A DNA stretch of 13,096 nucleotides. Origin: Arachidicoccus sp050436765. Its GTDB lineage: Bacteria; Bacteroidota; Bacteroidia; Chitinophagales; Chitinophagaceae. The stretch's first letter is position 1; each line of letters begins with the position of its first letter. A model generated the notes under the pieces. That model saw only the letters and a list, made by a program, of their open reading frames with translations. It ran no database searches and was not told the origin of the DNA. Both the position numbers and the translations under genes were made by a program. The stretch lies in assembly GCF_050436765.1 (NCBI RefSeq), contig NZ_JBNQGD010000253.1, forward strand, positions 1 through 13,096. The letters are read 5' to 3'. Shown here piece by piece: positions 6,167 through 13,096 of this stretch.

Positions 6167-7216
6167 ATGAAAATTTTATACGCCATACAAGCTACCGGAA
6201 ACGGGCATATAAGTCGAGCAATGGAGTTACTGCCATATATTGAAAGATATGGAACGGTAGATTTATTTTTAAGTGGGAGCAACAGTACCTTAGCCATGAA
6301 TAGGCCGGTTACTTTCAGAAGTAAAGGCTTAAGCCTGAAATATACTTGTGATGGAAGATTGCATTACGGAAAGACTTTCTCAGCCTTCTCCTGGCAGAGA
6401 TTACAGCGTGAAGCGAAGGATTTACCCCTTGAGAAATATGATTTGATTTTAAACGATTTTGAAGCTATCACATCTCTGGCCTGTAAAATAAAAAAAATCC
6501 ATTCCATACATTTCGGGCACCAGGCAAGTTTCGCATCCGACAATACGCCAAGACCGGAAAATAAAAGTTTTGTAGGCGAATGGATTTTAAAAAATTATGC
6601 TAAAGGCACGCACAATTTAGGCTTACATTTTGATAGTTATGACGATTTTATTCAACCACCGGTAATCAAGTCAGAAATTTGGCATGCCCATGTGACAAAT
6701 AAAAATCACATCACCGTTTATCTTCCATCGTATTGCGATAAAGAATTAATAGATATTTTTTCAATAATAAAGGATTGCTCATTTGAGATTTTTTCGAGAC
6801 AGGAAAAAAACGTTCGCCGCGAAAACAATATTACTTTATTTCCTGTCGATAAACTTTTATTCAATACAAGTCTTATTAGCTGTAATGGAATTATTACCGG
6901 CGCAGGCTTTGAAACGCCTGCAGAAGCAATCTATTTGCAGAAGAAATTAATGGCAATACCCATTGGCGGGCAATATGAACAAAAATGTAATGCGATGGCT
7001 TTAAAGAAATTGGGGGTAACTACATTCCCTAAAATAGAAAACGATTTCTACGAGAACGTGCAAAACTGGCTACAGGAACCCGTGAAAGGGAAAAATATAA
7101 GCTTCAAGCCTACTGCTTTCATCGTAGATAAATTAATGGAGCTTGCAGATTGCCAAAAGCTTAAACAGATTGACGAACCGCTAGTGAATGAAATAAAAAG
7201 CGCTATGATTGCTTAA
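6167..7216 (+). CDS. GT-B fold glycosyltransferase (MurG/UGT-like family protein)
   Basis: The 349-residue product opens with MKILYAIQATGNGHISRA, a glycine-rich loop at the start of a Rossmann half like those of GT28/GT1 enzymes (GxGHxxRA). The C-terminal half carries the nucleotide-sugar binding pattern: GIITGAGFETPAEA (241-254), LMAIPIGGQYEQKCNA (261-276). The Gln/Glu-Gln and Asn of such motifs usually contact the sugar donor and diphosphate. No signal peptide or membrane helix is seen, so it is probably cytoplasmic or peripheral at the inner membrane. It starts 12 nt after the LpxH-like gene, a spacing that indicates co-transcription and a shared pathway, most simply glycosylation of an envelope lipid or undecaprenyl-linked intermediate. 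The actual donor and acceptor cannot be read from the sequence. The gene converges on the GH95-like gene with 29 nt between stops and no evident terminator. Confidence 0.8.
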   Translation: MKILYAIQATGNGHISRAMELLPYIERYGTVDLFLSGSNSTLAMNRPVTFRSKGLSLKYTCDGRLHYGKTFSAFSWQRLQREAKDLPLEKYDLILNDFEAITSLACKIKKIHSIHFGHQASFASDNTPRPENKSFVGEWILKNYAKGTHNLGLHFDSYDDFIQPPVIKSEIWHAHVTNKNHITVYLPSYCDKELIDIFSIIKDCSFEIFSRQEKNVRRENNITLFPVDKLLFNTSLISCNGIITGAGFETPAEAIYLQKKLMAIPIGGQYEQKCNAMALKKLGVTTFPKIENDFYENVQNWLQEPVKGKNISFKPTAFIVDKLMELADCQKLKQIDEPLVNEIKSAMIA

Positions 7217-7245
7217 CGCAATCTTATTTACTATCTTCAACAATA

Positions 7246-9522
7246 TTATTTTTCGTTATCCACTAATAGAATTTCTCCACCTTTCCTAAATGAAATTTTT
7301 ATTGCATTATTGTCTATTTTTTTGGAAATAACGCCATTTTGCTCTGCAAAAGCCCAATGCTTAAACGGCAGTTTTACCGTAGCAGTCCCACCCTGCTCCG
7401 CAGCTATTTTTATTGATTTAATTACCCCGTTGCTTTTCTGCGCACTAACTAAAAAAGCACCTTCAGCACGAAGATCATGAAAAGAAACATCTTTCCATTT
7501 TTCCGGCACGGCCGGAAAAACTTCTATGGTTCCAGAATTACTTTGCAGCAACATTTCTTGTATTCCTTGAGCAAATGCAAAGTTCCCTTCTAAAGTAAAT
7601 GGTCGATAAGTATATCCCGAGTATTGACCCCCTTTTTGATCACCGTTTAAGTGGAAACTATTCGGAGAGCAAAAATTTGATGCAAAGATGTGTAGTTCTT
7701 TTGCTGCATTATCTCCATCTTTTGCACGTGCATATAAACTGGCGGCCCAACTAAAGGAATACCCGCACCAAGCACGTGTCCCGGTATGTTGTAACCAACG
7801 AAGTGAACTATCAATAATGGCTTTATCTGAAGCATTCTCCGGGTTCAATAATGACAAAGGGTAAATAGCTATTAAATTGGAATGATGTCGATGTGAAACA
7901 TTCCTCGCTTCACGAGGCGCTATTCGTAAACCGGTACTATCAATCGAGAAATAAGGCAGCTGTGATCGCTCTTTCATCCATTGTTTTGCCTCTTTATTCC
8001 TACCCATATCTTTTGCCACTTCAGCAGCCGCACCAAAAGCAAAACGCATCAAAGCCAAGTCATAATTTGTATTGCCTTTTGTGTACCAGGCATTGATACT
8101 GTTATCGTGAAATTCCGGGCTGGAACTTAATGGCAATATCCGCATACCATCTTTCATTTCTGTTATATTAGACAAAAATGTAGCAACATCGTGTATATAA
8201 GGATATGCTCTTTTCTTCAAAAAACTTCTGTCCATAGAATATTTCCATTGCCAATAAAAATTTTGGGCAAGCCACGCACTTACAGTTGGTGATAAGGAAT
8301 ATTGAATCCATCCACCCATTGGCTTTCCGGAAAGTGTAGCCACACCGGGGACATTTAAACCATCCACTTGAAAATATTCTTTTGTATATGCTTCATTTTC
8401 TTTGCGCACTTTCCAAAGCCAGTCTGTAAAAGATGCCGCTTCTTGAAGATGATTGCTCGAATAGGTTGGCCAATAACTTAATTGTGTATTCAAATCGTTA
8501 TGAATATCACCTTTCCATGGTGGAAGTGAGCCATTATCCGCTGTCCAAATTGCCTGTAACGTTATAGGCGGCGCATCTTTGCGAGAAACACATCCTAATT
8601 TATACATTTCGAGATAATATTGTTTTTGTAGTAAGGTATCTGGAACAGAGACAGAAGATTTTGACCAAAAATTCTTCCACCACCGTTCATGAGGTAATAA
8701 CAATTGTGCATACCCCTGCAATAATTTTTCATTACAAATTTTTTCCGCAACATTGTTCCTTTTATCTTTTGCGGCGTAAGAAGCAATGCTCCAAATACCT
8801 TCAAGTGTATCACCTTTTTGCGTCCAGGAAACACCTACTTCGTAATGAAATCCGTTGCTTCCTTGTTGAATGTAAGTAATATGATGCGCATCTTGGTGAA
8901 CAATACCCTTTGCATAACCCAGCTTAGCTAGACCCTGTCCCGATACGACATTCTTCCCAGACCTTTTGCTCGATTTATTGTAATCAGGTACCATCATTTT
9001 TGGAATTATATCCGAAGAAATACCAGTTATGCGAAAAGCTCCAAAAGGCTGTGACGCATCCACAAAAGCTTCCAGTATAGCACCATCTTGCCAGATTACT
9101 TTTATTTGAGCCTTTTTTATATCCAATATGGCCGATTTCACTTTGCCTAATGCAGCGATATTAAATTCCAATGCAGCAGCAGGGATCTTAGTAGGATAAG
9201 GCAATGCTTCATAAGGTGCATCACCGAGCTTCTGTACCGTATCATATTGATTTGTGGCTACTTGATTTTCTACCCATTTAAAATTAAAGCGGGATAGATC
9301 TAATGCCTGTCGTTCATCCCACAAATCAGCCCTATCCAAGGAGAAACGAAGGTTTTCTCCATTTTGCCAAACCAATGCGCCCAACATGCCATTACCCAAA
9401 GGCAATGCCTCATCCCATCTATTCGGTAATTCATTAAAAGATAAATTATATGCACTCAGATTTTGCGCATTCAAAAAAGATACATTTGCAAAAAAAACAA
9501 CGATCCAAAAGAATTTCTTCAT
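7246..9522 (-). CDS. Secreted GH95-like glycoside hydrolase (alpha-L-fucosidase-related)
   Basis: The 758-residue product begins with a signal peptide (basic MKK, a hydrophobic core to about 17, predicted cleavage near NAQ, 18-20), so it is exported. Its N-terminal domain shows the GH95-type pattern LPLGNGMLGALVW (40-52) followed by DRADLWDER (63-71). The (alpha/alpha)6 catalytic region contains HNDLNTQLSYWP (341-352), SSSPE (466-470) and SHRHHSNLIAIYP (543-555). The C-terminal domain has LEGNFAFAQGIQEMLLQS (644-661), FPAVPEKWKD (669-678) and LRAEGAF (684-690). In characterised GH95 fucosidases the acid is the Glu matching Glu470 here, and an Asn-x-Asn pair activates water. Here the pair reads Asp343-Leu-Asn345. 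Length and domain order are normal for the family. Substrate is uncertain: GH95 includes alpha-fucosidases and alpha-galactosidases, and this looks like a divergent branch. No SusC/SusD or regulator genes lie nearby, so it is not in a visible polysaccharide utilisation locus. Confidence 0.85.
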   Translation of the reverse strand: MKKFFWIVVFFANVSFLNAQNLSAYNLSFNELPNRWDEALPLGNGMLGALVWQNGENLRFSLDRADLWDERQALDLSRFNFKWVENQVATNQYDTVQKLGDAPYEALPYPTKIPAAALEFNIAALGKVKSAILDIKKAQIKVIWQDGAILEAFVDASQPFGAFRITGISSDIIPKMMVPDYNKSSKRSGKNVVSGQGLAKLGYAKGIVHQDAHHITYIQQGSNGFHYEVGVSWTQKGDTLEGIWSIASYAAKDKRNNVAEKICNEKLLQGYAQLLLPHERWWKNFWSKSSVSVPDTLLQKQYYLEMYKLGCVSRKDAPPITLQAIWTADNGSLPPWKGDIHNDLNTQLSYWPTYSSNHLQEAASFTDWLWKVRKENEAYTKEYFQVDGLNVPGVATLSGKPMGGWIQYSLSPTVSAWLAQNFYWQWKYSMDRSFLKKRAYPYIHDVATFLSNITEMKDGMRILPLSSSPEFHDNSINAWYTKGNTNYDLALMRFAFGAAAEVAKDMGRNKEAKQWMKERSQLPYFSIDSTGLRIAPREARNVSHRHHSNLIAIYPLSLLNPENASDKAIIDSSLRWLQHTGTRAWCGYSFSWAASLYARAKDGDNAAKELHIFASNFCSPNSFHLNGDQKGGQYSGYTYRPFTLEGNFAFAQGIQEMLLQSNSGTIEVFPAVPEKWKDVSFHDLRAEGAFLVSAQKSNGVIKSIKIAAEQGGTATVKLPFKHWAFAEQNGVISKKIDNNAIKISFRKGGEILLVDNEK

Positions 9523-9723
9523 AAACTTATGGGGTCAAGTAAAAAAATACTTATTCTACTTTAGTAAAAACTAAAGCCGCATTGAAGCTACATTATTTAC
9601 ACCAGTAAATTTAAGTAAAACGATTGCGGAGAATTTATGAAATCAAACCTTATTATAAACGCTTGTATGAAACAGCTTATTTAAATAGATAATGTCCAGT
9701 CCTAGCTACAATCGTCGATAATA
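9523..9723. other. Spacer between the GH95-like and RDD genes
   Basis: This 201-nt AT-rich stretch contains the upstream region of the GH95-like gene. I see no TAnnTTTG box there. A small inverted repeat CTTTAG (9559-9564) / CTAAAG (9571-9576), 37 nt before the start codon, might be an operator but is short enough to arise by chance. Nothing else was recognised. Confidence 0.4.
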
Positions 9724-10104
9724 TTATGCTTCTATTACGATAGTCCCGCTCAAATAGTCATGCAGCGTTTTACCATCTAAAAAAGGGATAAATAAAAAGT
9801 CTATAACGATAACTCTTATTAAACTACGTAAAAATATTTGTCCAATCGATGGTTTTTGACCATTAGATTTCACCACTTTACTTATGCTCAGCCACTTACC
9901 CGGCGTACGCCTCCAAATACTTTCAAACAAAAAATAATAAACGACTAAAGTAATAAAGAAAAAACTATAAGGCGGCAACGGTTTGTAACCCCAATACATT
10001 ACTTGAAAGCTGTACCAGTTCGAAAATACTAACGCGATAATAAAAATCAGGAATGTATCGATTAAGAAATTTAACACTCTTGTCCCCGTACCTACTGTCT
10101 TCAT
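9724..10104 (-). CDS. Small RDD-family membrane protein
   Basis: The 126-residue product has three likely transmembrane segments, about 10-29, 46-62 and 90-108. It shows the RDD-domain layout: Arg9 and Asp16 in the first helix (TRVLNFLIDTFLIF), a cytoplasmic RRTPGKWLSISKVV loop (65-78) after helix 2, and an Arg-rich entry to helix 3 (LRSLIR, 92-97). It ends with DYLSGTIVIEA, like the family's HDxxxxT end. RDD proteins are inner-membrane proteins of mostly unknown role; some are proposed ion or metabolite transporters. Start: the frame is open to an ATG at 10152, but the added 16 residues precede the normal RDD N-terminus. The ATG at 10104 gives MKTVGTGTRVLNF, the usual entry. A TATCTTCG on the minus strand (10131-10138) is one mismatch from a -7 box and would fit the shorter start. 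The gene stands alone. Confidence 0.82.
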   Translation of the reverse strand: MKTVGTGTRVLNFLIDTFLIFIIALVFSNWYSFQVMYWGYKPLPPYSFFFITLVVYYFLFESIWRRTPGKWLSISKVVKSNGQKPSIGQIFLRSLIRVIVIDFLFIPFLDGKTLHDYLSGTIVIEA

Positions 10105-10130
10105 TCTAAATAATTTTGCAAATGATGCTG

Positions 10131-10138
10131 CGAAGATA
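10131..10138 (-). promoter_or_regulatory. Possible -7 box of the RDD gene
   Basis: The minus strand reads TATCTTCG, one mismatch from TAnnTTTG, 26 nt upstream of the preferred ATG at 10104. It lies inside the longer version of the frame that begins at 10152, so if used it argues for the shorter protein. Tentative. Confidence 0.3.
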
Positions 10139-10239
10139 TACCAAATCAGCACTATTTTCCATTATCGCATCAAATACATCTTAGCATAACCCTTTTTTGA
10201 AATATTGACCTATACGAACGTTTTTACTATAAGGGATGC

Positions 10240-10452
10240 TTAATGGAGAAATGGCTGAAGTTCATCGGGCCTTGCTCTGTAACTGTTTATACGATAGTCT
10301 ATGTGCGCGAATTTTCGTCCATAGTTGCGCATACTCGCCCATTTGTATTTGGGAATGTTTCGGCTGATATGCAAAGTGTTAAATTCAGTTCTAATTATTT
10401 CTCCTATAATTTCTTACAACTGATAGTCAATTGCCCGTCTCAACATTGGTAA
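10240..10452. other. Intergenic block open in three frames, origin unclear
   Basis: The gap between the RDD and tyrS genes is about 500 nt, and this part is visibly richer in G and C than its flanks. A plus-strand frame of 69 codons starts at ATG 10243 (MEKWLKFIGPC) and stops at 10452. On the minus strand a 57-codon frame (10413 down to the TAA at 10240-10242, containing YKWASMRNYGRKFAHIDYR) overlaps it almost fully but has no ATG at its start. A third frame of about 38 codons (containing MGEYAQLWTKIRAH) stops at 10262-10264. I recognise no protein family. Overlapping openness in several frames plus different composition suggests a repeat, a decayed mobile element or a structured RNA more than a true gene. 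Translation of any frame is unproven. Confidence 0.3.
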
Positions 10453-10473
10453 GGCCGATAAATTCAACAGGTC

Positions 10474-10547
10474 AAGTTTAAAACTTCTTGTCAAGAAGAA
10501 TCACCTATCTCACTTCACCCAAAATATTATTCTATTATTATAGAATA
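10474..10547. repeat. Cluster of palindromes upstream of tyrS
   Basis: Two overlapping palindromes occur here: AAGTTT-A-AAACTT (10474-10486) and CTTCTTG-T-CAAGAAG (10484-10498). A third element is an 8-bp hairpin, TATTCTAT (10528-10535) and ATAGAATA (10540-10547), with loop TATT. They end 38 nt before the tyrS -7 box. They could be operator sites for a regulator or leader structures of another transcript. None has a T-tract, so they are not terminators. Confidence 0.4.
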
Positions 10548-10585
10548 ACTTTAAGCAGCCTCTTTTTAATCTTCCCAGGTTCAAT

Positions 10586-10593
10586 TACATTTG
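10586..10593 (+). promoter_or_regulatory. -7 promoter box of tyrS
   Basis: TACATTTG matches TAnnTTTG and lies 15 nt before the ATG at 10609, giving a leader of roughly 10 nt. The last three bases of the box (TTG, 10591-10593) open the same frame as tyrS and could be mistaken for the start codon. No clear TTG is seen at -33. Confidence 0.6.
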
Positions 10594-10608
10594 CACAAAT
10601 TCCATCTT

Positions 10609-11886
10609 ATGAATTTAATTGAAGAATTACGCTGGCGTGGTATGTTGCAAGATATAATGCCCGGTACGGAAGACCAGTTGCTCAAAGAAAAAACTTCGGG
10701 TTATATTGGCTTCGATCCCACTGCCGACAGCCTGCATATTGGTAGTTTAGTTCCCATTTTGTTATTGGTACACTTGCAGCGCGCAGGTCACAAGCCTTAT
10801 GCTTTGGTAGGTGGCGCTACCGGAATGGTAGGTGATCCAAGTGGGAAAAGCAACGAACGCAATTTATTAAGCGAGGAGCAGCTAAATATGAATGTTACCG
10901 GCATAAAAAAGCAACTCTCCAAGTTTTTAGACTTTCGTAGTGATAGCGAAAATGCCGCTGTACTAGTAAATAATTATGATTGGTTCAAAAATATCTCTTT
11001 TATAGAATTTTTACGCGACACTGGTAAGCATATCACTGTCAATTATATGATGGCAAAAGATAGTGTGAAAAAACGTATTGAAGGAGAAGCAGGTATTTCG
11101 TACACCGAATTTGCTTACCAATTGATGCAAGGATTTGATTTTTATCATTTGTATAAAAATAATAATTGCAAACTACAAATGGGCGGCAGTGACCAATGGG
11201 GAAATATTGTGACAGGTACAGAGCTGATACGCAGGAAAGCCGGCGGCGAGGCATTTGCATTTACCTGTCCTTTAATTAAAAAAACAGATGGGACTAAATT
11301 TGGCAAAACCGAGGGCGGAAATATTTGGCTAGATGCAGAAAAAACATCTCCCTACCAATTCTACCAATTTTGGTTAAATGCTTCAGATGAAGATGCTGAG
11401 AACTGGATAAAGATTTTTACTTTTTTACCAAAGGAAACAATTGAAAACATCGTTGCACAACACAAAACTGATGCGTCGAAACGTACTTTACAAAAGCGTT
11501 TAGCACAAGAAATAACCAACTTTGTTCATGGAGAAGTCGAATTCAAAAAAGCAATTGAAGTAACTGAAAAATTATTTGTCCATCAAAATGTTCCCGCAGA
11601 AAATCTTACGATAGATGATCTGGAATCTATGGAAGGGGTGCAAAAAATAGACATTTCTGTAACGCAATTAAATATAGACGTAATTTCCTTTTTAGCCGAA
11701 GCACAAATTTTCTCCAGCAAAGGTGAAGCGCGAAAAATGGTTCAGAATGGGGGTATTAGTATCAACAGGAGAAAGGTTGAAGACTTGCAAATGCAAATAA
11801 CTACAGAGCTTTTATTACACAACAAATACTTGCTGGCGCAAAAAGGAAAGAAAAATTATTACTTGATTGAGGTAAAACAAAAATAG
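10609..11886 (+). CDS. tyrS: Tyrosyl-tRNA synthetase
   Basis: The 425-residue class I aminoacyl-tRNA synthetase charges tRNA-Tyr with tyrosine using ATP in the cytoplasm. Motifs: GYIGFDPTADSLHIGS with the HIGH-type HIGS (43-46), VGGATGMVGDPSGK (67-80), the tyrosine-binding region YQLMQGFDFYHL (170-181), MGGSDQWGNI (191-200), and the KMSKS-type loop KFGKT (230-234). An S4 RNA-binding domain closes the protein (about 355-420, ISVTQLNIDVISFLAEAQIF, then GEARKMVQNGGISINRRKV). Length is the normal bacterial one. Start: the frame extends to a TTG at 10591, but that codon is part of the TACATTTG promoter box. ATG at 10609 gives the expected MNLIEELRWRGM N-terminus. It is transcribed alone and converges on folC. 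No T-box or other leader is possible with so short a 5' UTR. Confidence 0.97.
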   Translation: MNLIEELRWRGMLQDIMPGTEDQLLKEKTSGYIGFDPTADSLHIGSLVPILLLVHLQRAGHKPYALVGGATGMVGDPSGKSNERNLLSEEQLNMNVTGIKKQLSKFLDFRSDSENAAVLVNNYDWFKNISFIEFLRDTGKHITVNYMMAKDSVKKRIEGEAGISYTEFAYQLMQGFDFYHLYKNNNCKLQMGGSDQWGNIVTGTELIRRKAGGEAFAFTCPLIKKTDGTKFGKTEGGNIWLDAEKTSPYQFYQFWLNASDEDAENWIKIFTFLPKETIENIVAQHKTDASKRTLQKRLAQEITNFVHGEVEFKKAIEVTEKLFVHQNVPAENLTIDDLESMEGVQKIDISVTQLNIDVISFLAEAQIFSSKGEARKMVQNGGISINRRKVEDLQMQITTELLLHNKYLLAQKGKKNYYLIEVKQK

Positions 11887-11947
11887 GTTTCCTTTATTGA
11901 TCTTATCTATATTCCGTCATTCTTGCTAGCACAGCTCGAGAATCTTT

Positions 11948-12001
11948 ATACAGGTTCTTCGTTGTTGTGCGCGTATAATCCGAAAAACATCAAACCTGTA
12001 T
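11948..12001. repeat. 9-bp inverted repeat at the tyrS/folC convergence
   Basis: ATACAGGTT (11948-11956) and AACCTGTAT (11993-12001) are perfect reverse complements separated by 36 nt. The right arm is made of the last three sense codons of folC. No T-tract follows. It could form a long-loop hairpin at the folC mRNA 3' end, but it is not a standard terminator, and no better one is seen in the 103 nt between the two stops. Confidence 0.4.
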
Positions 12002-13096
12002 TTCGGCGACCAAAAATACGCTTCCGCAAATCAAAATTAAATCGCCTTCTTGGAAACCTTCCCTCGCTGAAAGCAAGGCTAAATCAATGTTTTCAAAAGA
12101 TTGCCCTCGTAATTCTTTTTCGTGCGCGAGTTTCGCCAATTCCAATTCATTCAATGCCCTCGGTATTTGTGCTTTAGTAAAATAATAGGTTGCTTCCTTA
12201 GGTAAAATATTCAGCACGCCAGAAATATCTTTATCCTTTACAAAACCAATAATTAAGCGCAAGTGTTTATAGGACATGTTTTTTAGCTGCTGAACAATTT
12301 GTTTTATTCCATCTTCATTATGACCCACATCCGCAATTATCAACGGCTTTTCATTTATCAATTCCCAACGACCATGCAAACCGGTAAGACCTTTCACGTT
12401 TTTTAAGGCATTTAAAATATCCTTTTCTTCAATATTCCAGCCCCTCGATTTTAATTGACTGACAACTTCCAGAACGCCTGCTATGTTTCTTGTTTGGTAA
12501 ATACCTGGCAGATCAAGCTCATATTTCGTAGATTTATTATGGCTTTTTTCTTTTATCCAAACGAAAAGACTTAACAAATAGCTCTGAACCTTTTCAACAG
12601 CGTAAATTTCTTGGGCAAAATATATAGGGGCATTCACTTCCAAGGCCTTTTTCTCAAAGACGAGTCTAGTTTCCGGCAAAGTTTCTGAAACTACAATAGG
12701 GACATTTTGTTTGATAATCCCAGCTTTCTCAAAGGCAATTTTATCTAAAGTATTCCCCAATAGGTTCATGTGATCCATACCTATATTGGTAATCAAACTC
12801 ACTTCAGGAATGATGACATTTGTACTGTCCAAACGACCGCCCAATCCCGTTTCAATTACAGCTATATCAATTTTACTTTCAACAAAATATTGAAAGGCCA
12901 TCGCTACCGTAATCTCAAAAAAAGAAGGTTGTATGCTAGCTAAATAAGGCCGAATTTTTCCCACAAAATTCACGACAAACTCTTCGGTGCAAAGCTCCCC
13001 ATTTATTTTAATACGTTCACGGAAATCGTGCAAGTGTGGCGAGGTATACAGCCCTGTTTTATAACCAGCTTGTTGTAATATTGCAGCAAGCATATG
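11990..13096 (-). CDS. folC: Folylpolyglutamate/dihydrofolate synthase (5' end outside window)
   Basis: This is a Mur-ligase superfamily enzyme that adds glutamate to folates (and in many bacteria to dihydropteroate) with ATP, in the cytoplasm. The frame runs off the right edge and the segment containing the P-loop (GTNGKGS) is missing, so the Met near the edge is internal. Visible motifs, counted from that Met: YTSPHL (16-21), FFEITVAMAF (58-67), ETGLGGRLDSTN (81-92, a family signature), NIGMDHMNLLGNTLDKIAFEKAGI (103-126), GLHGRWE (238-244) and ADVGHNEDGI (254-263). The C-terminal glutamate-ligase domain continues to the stop (CGSVFLVAEIQV). The visible 367 codons plus about 50 missing ones would match the usual ~420-430 residues. 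All visible motifs are intact. It is convergent with tyrS. Whether it has both FPGS and DHFS activity cannot be told from sequence alone. Confidence 0.95.
   Translation of the reverse strand, partial: HMLAAILQQAGYKTGLYTSPHLHDFRERIKINGELCTEEFVVNFVGKIRPYLASIQPSFFEITVAMAFQYFVESKIDIAVIETGLGGRLDSTNVIIPEVSLITNIGMDHMNLLGNTLDKIAFEKAGIIKQNVPIVVSETLPETRLVFEKKALEVNAPIYFAQEIYAVEKVQSYLLSLFVWIKEKSHNKSTKYELDLPGIYQTRNIAGVLEVVSQLKSRGWNIEEKDILNALKNVKGLTGLHGRWELINEKPLIIADVGHNEDGIKQIVQQLKNMSYKHLRLIIGFVKDKDISGVLNILPKEATYYFTKAQIPRALNELELAKLAHEKELRGQSFENIDLALLSAREGFQEGDLILICGSVFLVAEIQV

Noticed and set aside
7246..9522. Polysaccharide utilisation locus around the GH95-like gene.
   Set aside because: No SusC/SusD-like, hybrid two-component or anti-sigma/ECF sigma genes flank it; neighbours are a glycosyltransferase and an RDD protein.
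10243..10330. Possible serine tRNA or tRNA remnant: the start GGAGAAATGGCTGA resembles the 5' end of a bacterial tRNA-Ser, and TTTCTCC occurs about 150 nt later.
   Set aside because: The paired acceptor arm is far too distant, no anticodon stem-loop or TTCGAAT arm can be folded, and the similarity ends after about 14 bases.
1..13096. CRISPR array, rRNA, intact insertion sequence, toxin-antitoxin or defence system.
   Set aside because: No regularly spaced direct repeats, no rRNA-like segments, no transposase motifs and no paired small genes of those types were found on reading both strands.

Overview
The window looks like a chromosomal segment from a member of the Bacteroidota, plausibly Chitinophagaceae or a near relative. 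The DNA is AT-rich. Several genes are preceded by the Bacteroidota-type -7 promoter element TAnnTTTG rather than a sigma-70 -10 box, and Shine-Dalgarno sequences are weak or absent. The gene families (TlpA-like thioredoxin with an N-terminal extension, SlyD-like FKBP, RluD with an S4 domain, secreted GH95-like glycosidase with a signal peptide ending in Ala-Gln) fit this. The taxonomic placement is inference. No rRNA, tRNA, CRISPR array, intact insertion sequence or phage gene was recognised.

Layout. 1-636: 3' part of a TlpA/ResA-type thiol-disulfide oxidoreductase gene cut by the left edge. 698-1246: a small two-helix membrane protein of unknown function. 1293-1331: a strong bidirectional terminator shared with the convergent FKBP-type prolyl isomerase gene (1346-1804, minus). 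1891-2943 (minus): RluD-family pseudouridine synthase, divergent from lepA (3144-4931, plus). These two start codons lie only 4-5 nt from a perfect TATCTTTG box, so both mRNAs are probably leaderless. lepA ends in a clear intrinsic terminator. The following gap (about 4990-5326) holds a hairpin-rich, possibly repetitive or decayed element. 5327-7216: a two-gene operon of an LpxH-like metallophosphoesterase and a GT-B glycosyltransferase, probably acting on envelope lipids or glycans. 7246-9522 (minus): a secreted GH95-like glycoside hydrolase. 9724-10104 (minus): a small RDD-family membrane protein. 10105-10608: a gene-poor stretch with a higher-GC block open in three frames and several palindromes. 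10609-11886: tyrosyl-tRNA synthetase. 11990-13096 (minus): folylpolyglutamate/dihydrofolate synthase, cut by the right edge before its P-loop.

Most genes are housekeeping (translation: lepA, tyrS, rluD; folding: FKBP; folate: folC) or envelope/periplasm functions (TlpA-like, LpxH-like plus glycosyltransferase, GH95-like). I see no new defence or mobile system. The features most worth checking are the leaderless promoter architecture, the two anomalous intergenic blocks, the GH95-like enzyme with Asp where one catalytic-site Asn is expected, and the phosphatase-glycosyltransferase pair. Three start codons were placed downstream of the longest open frame (5327, 10104 and 10609). Two of those longer frames begin with a TTG that is itself part of a -7-like box.
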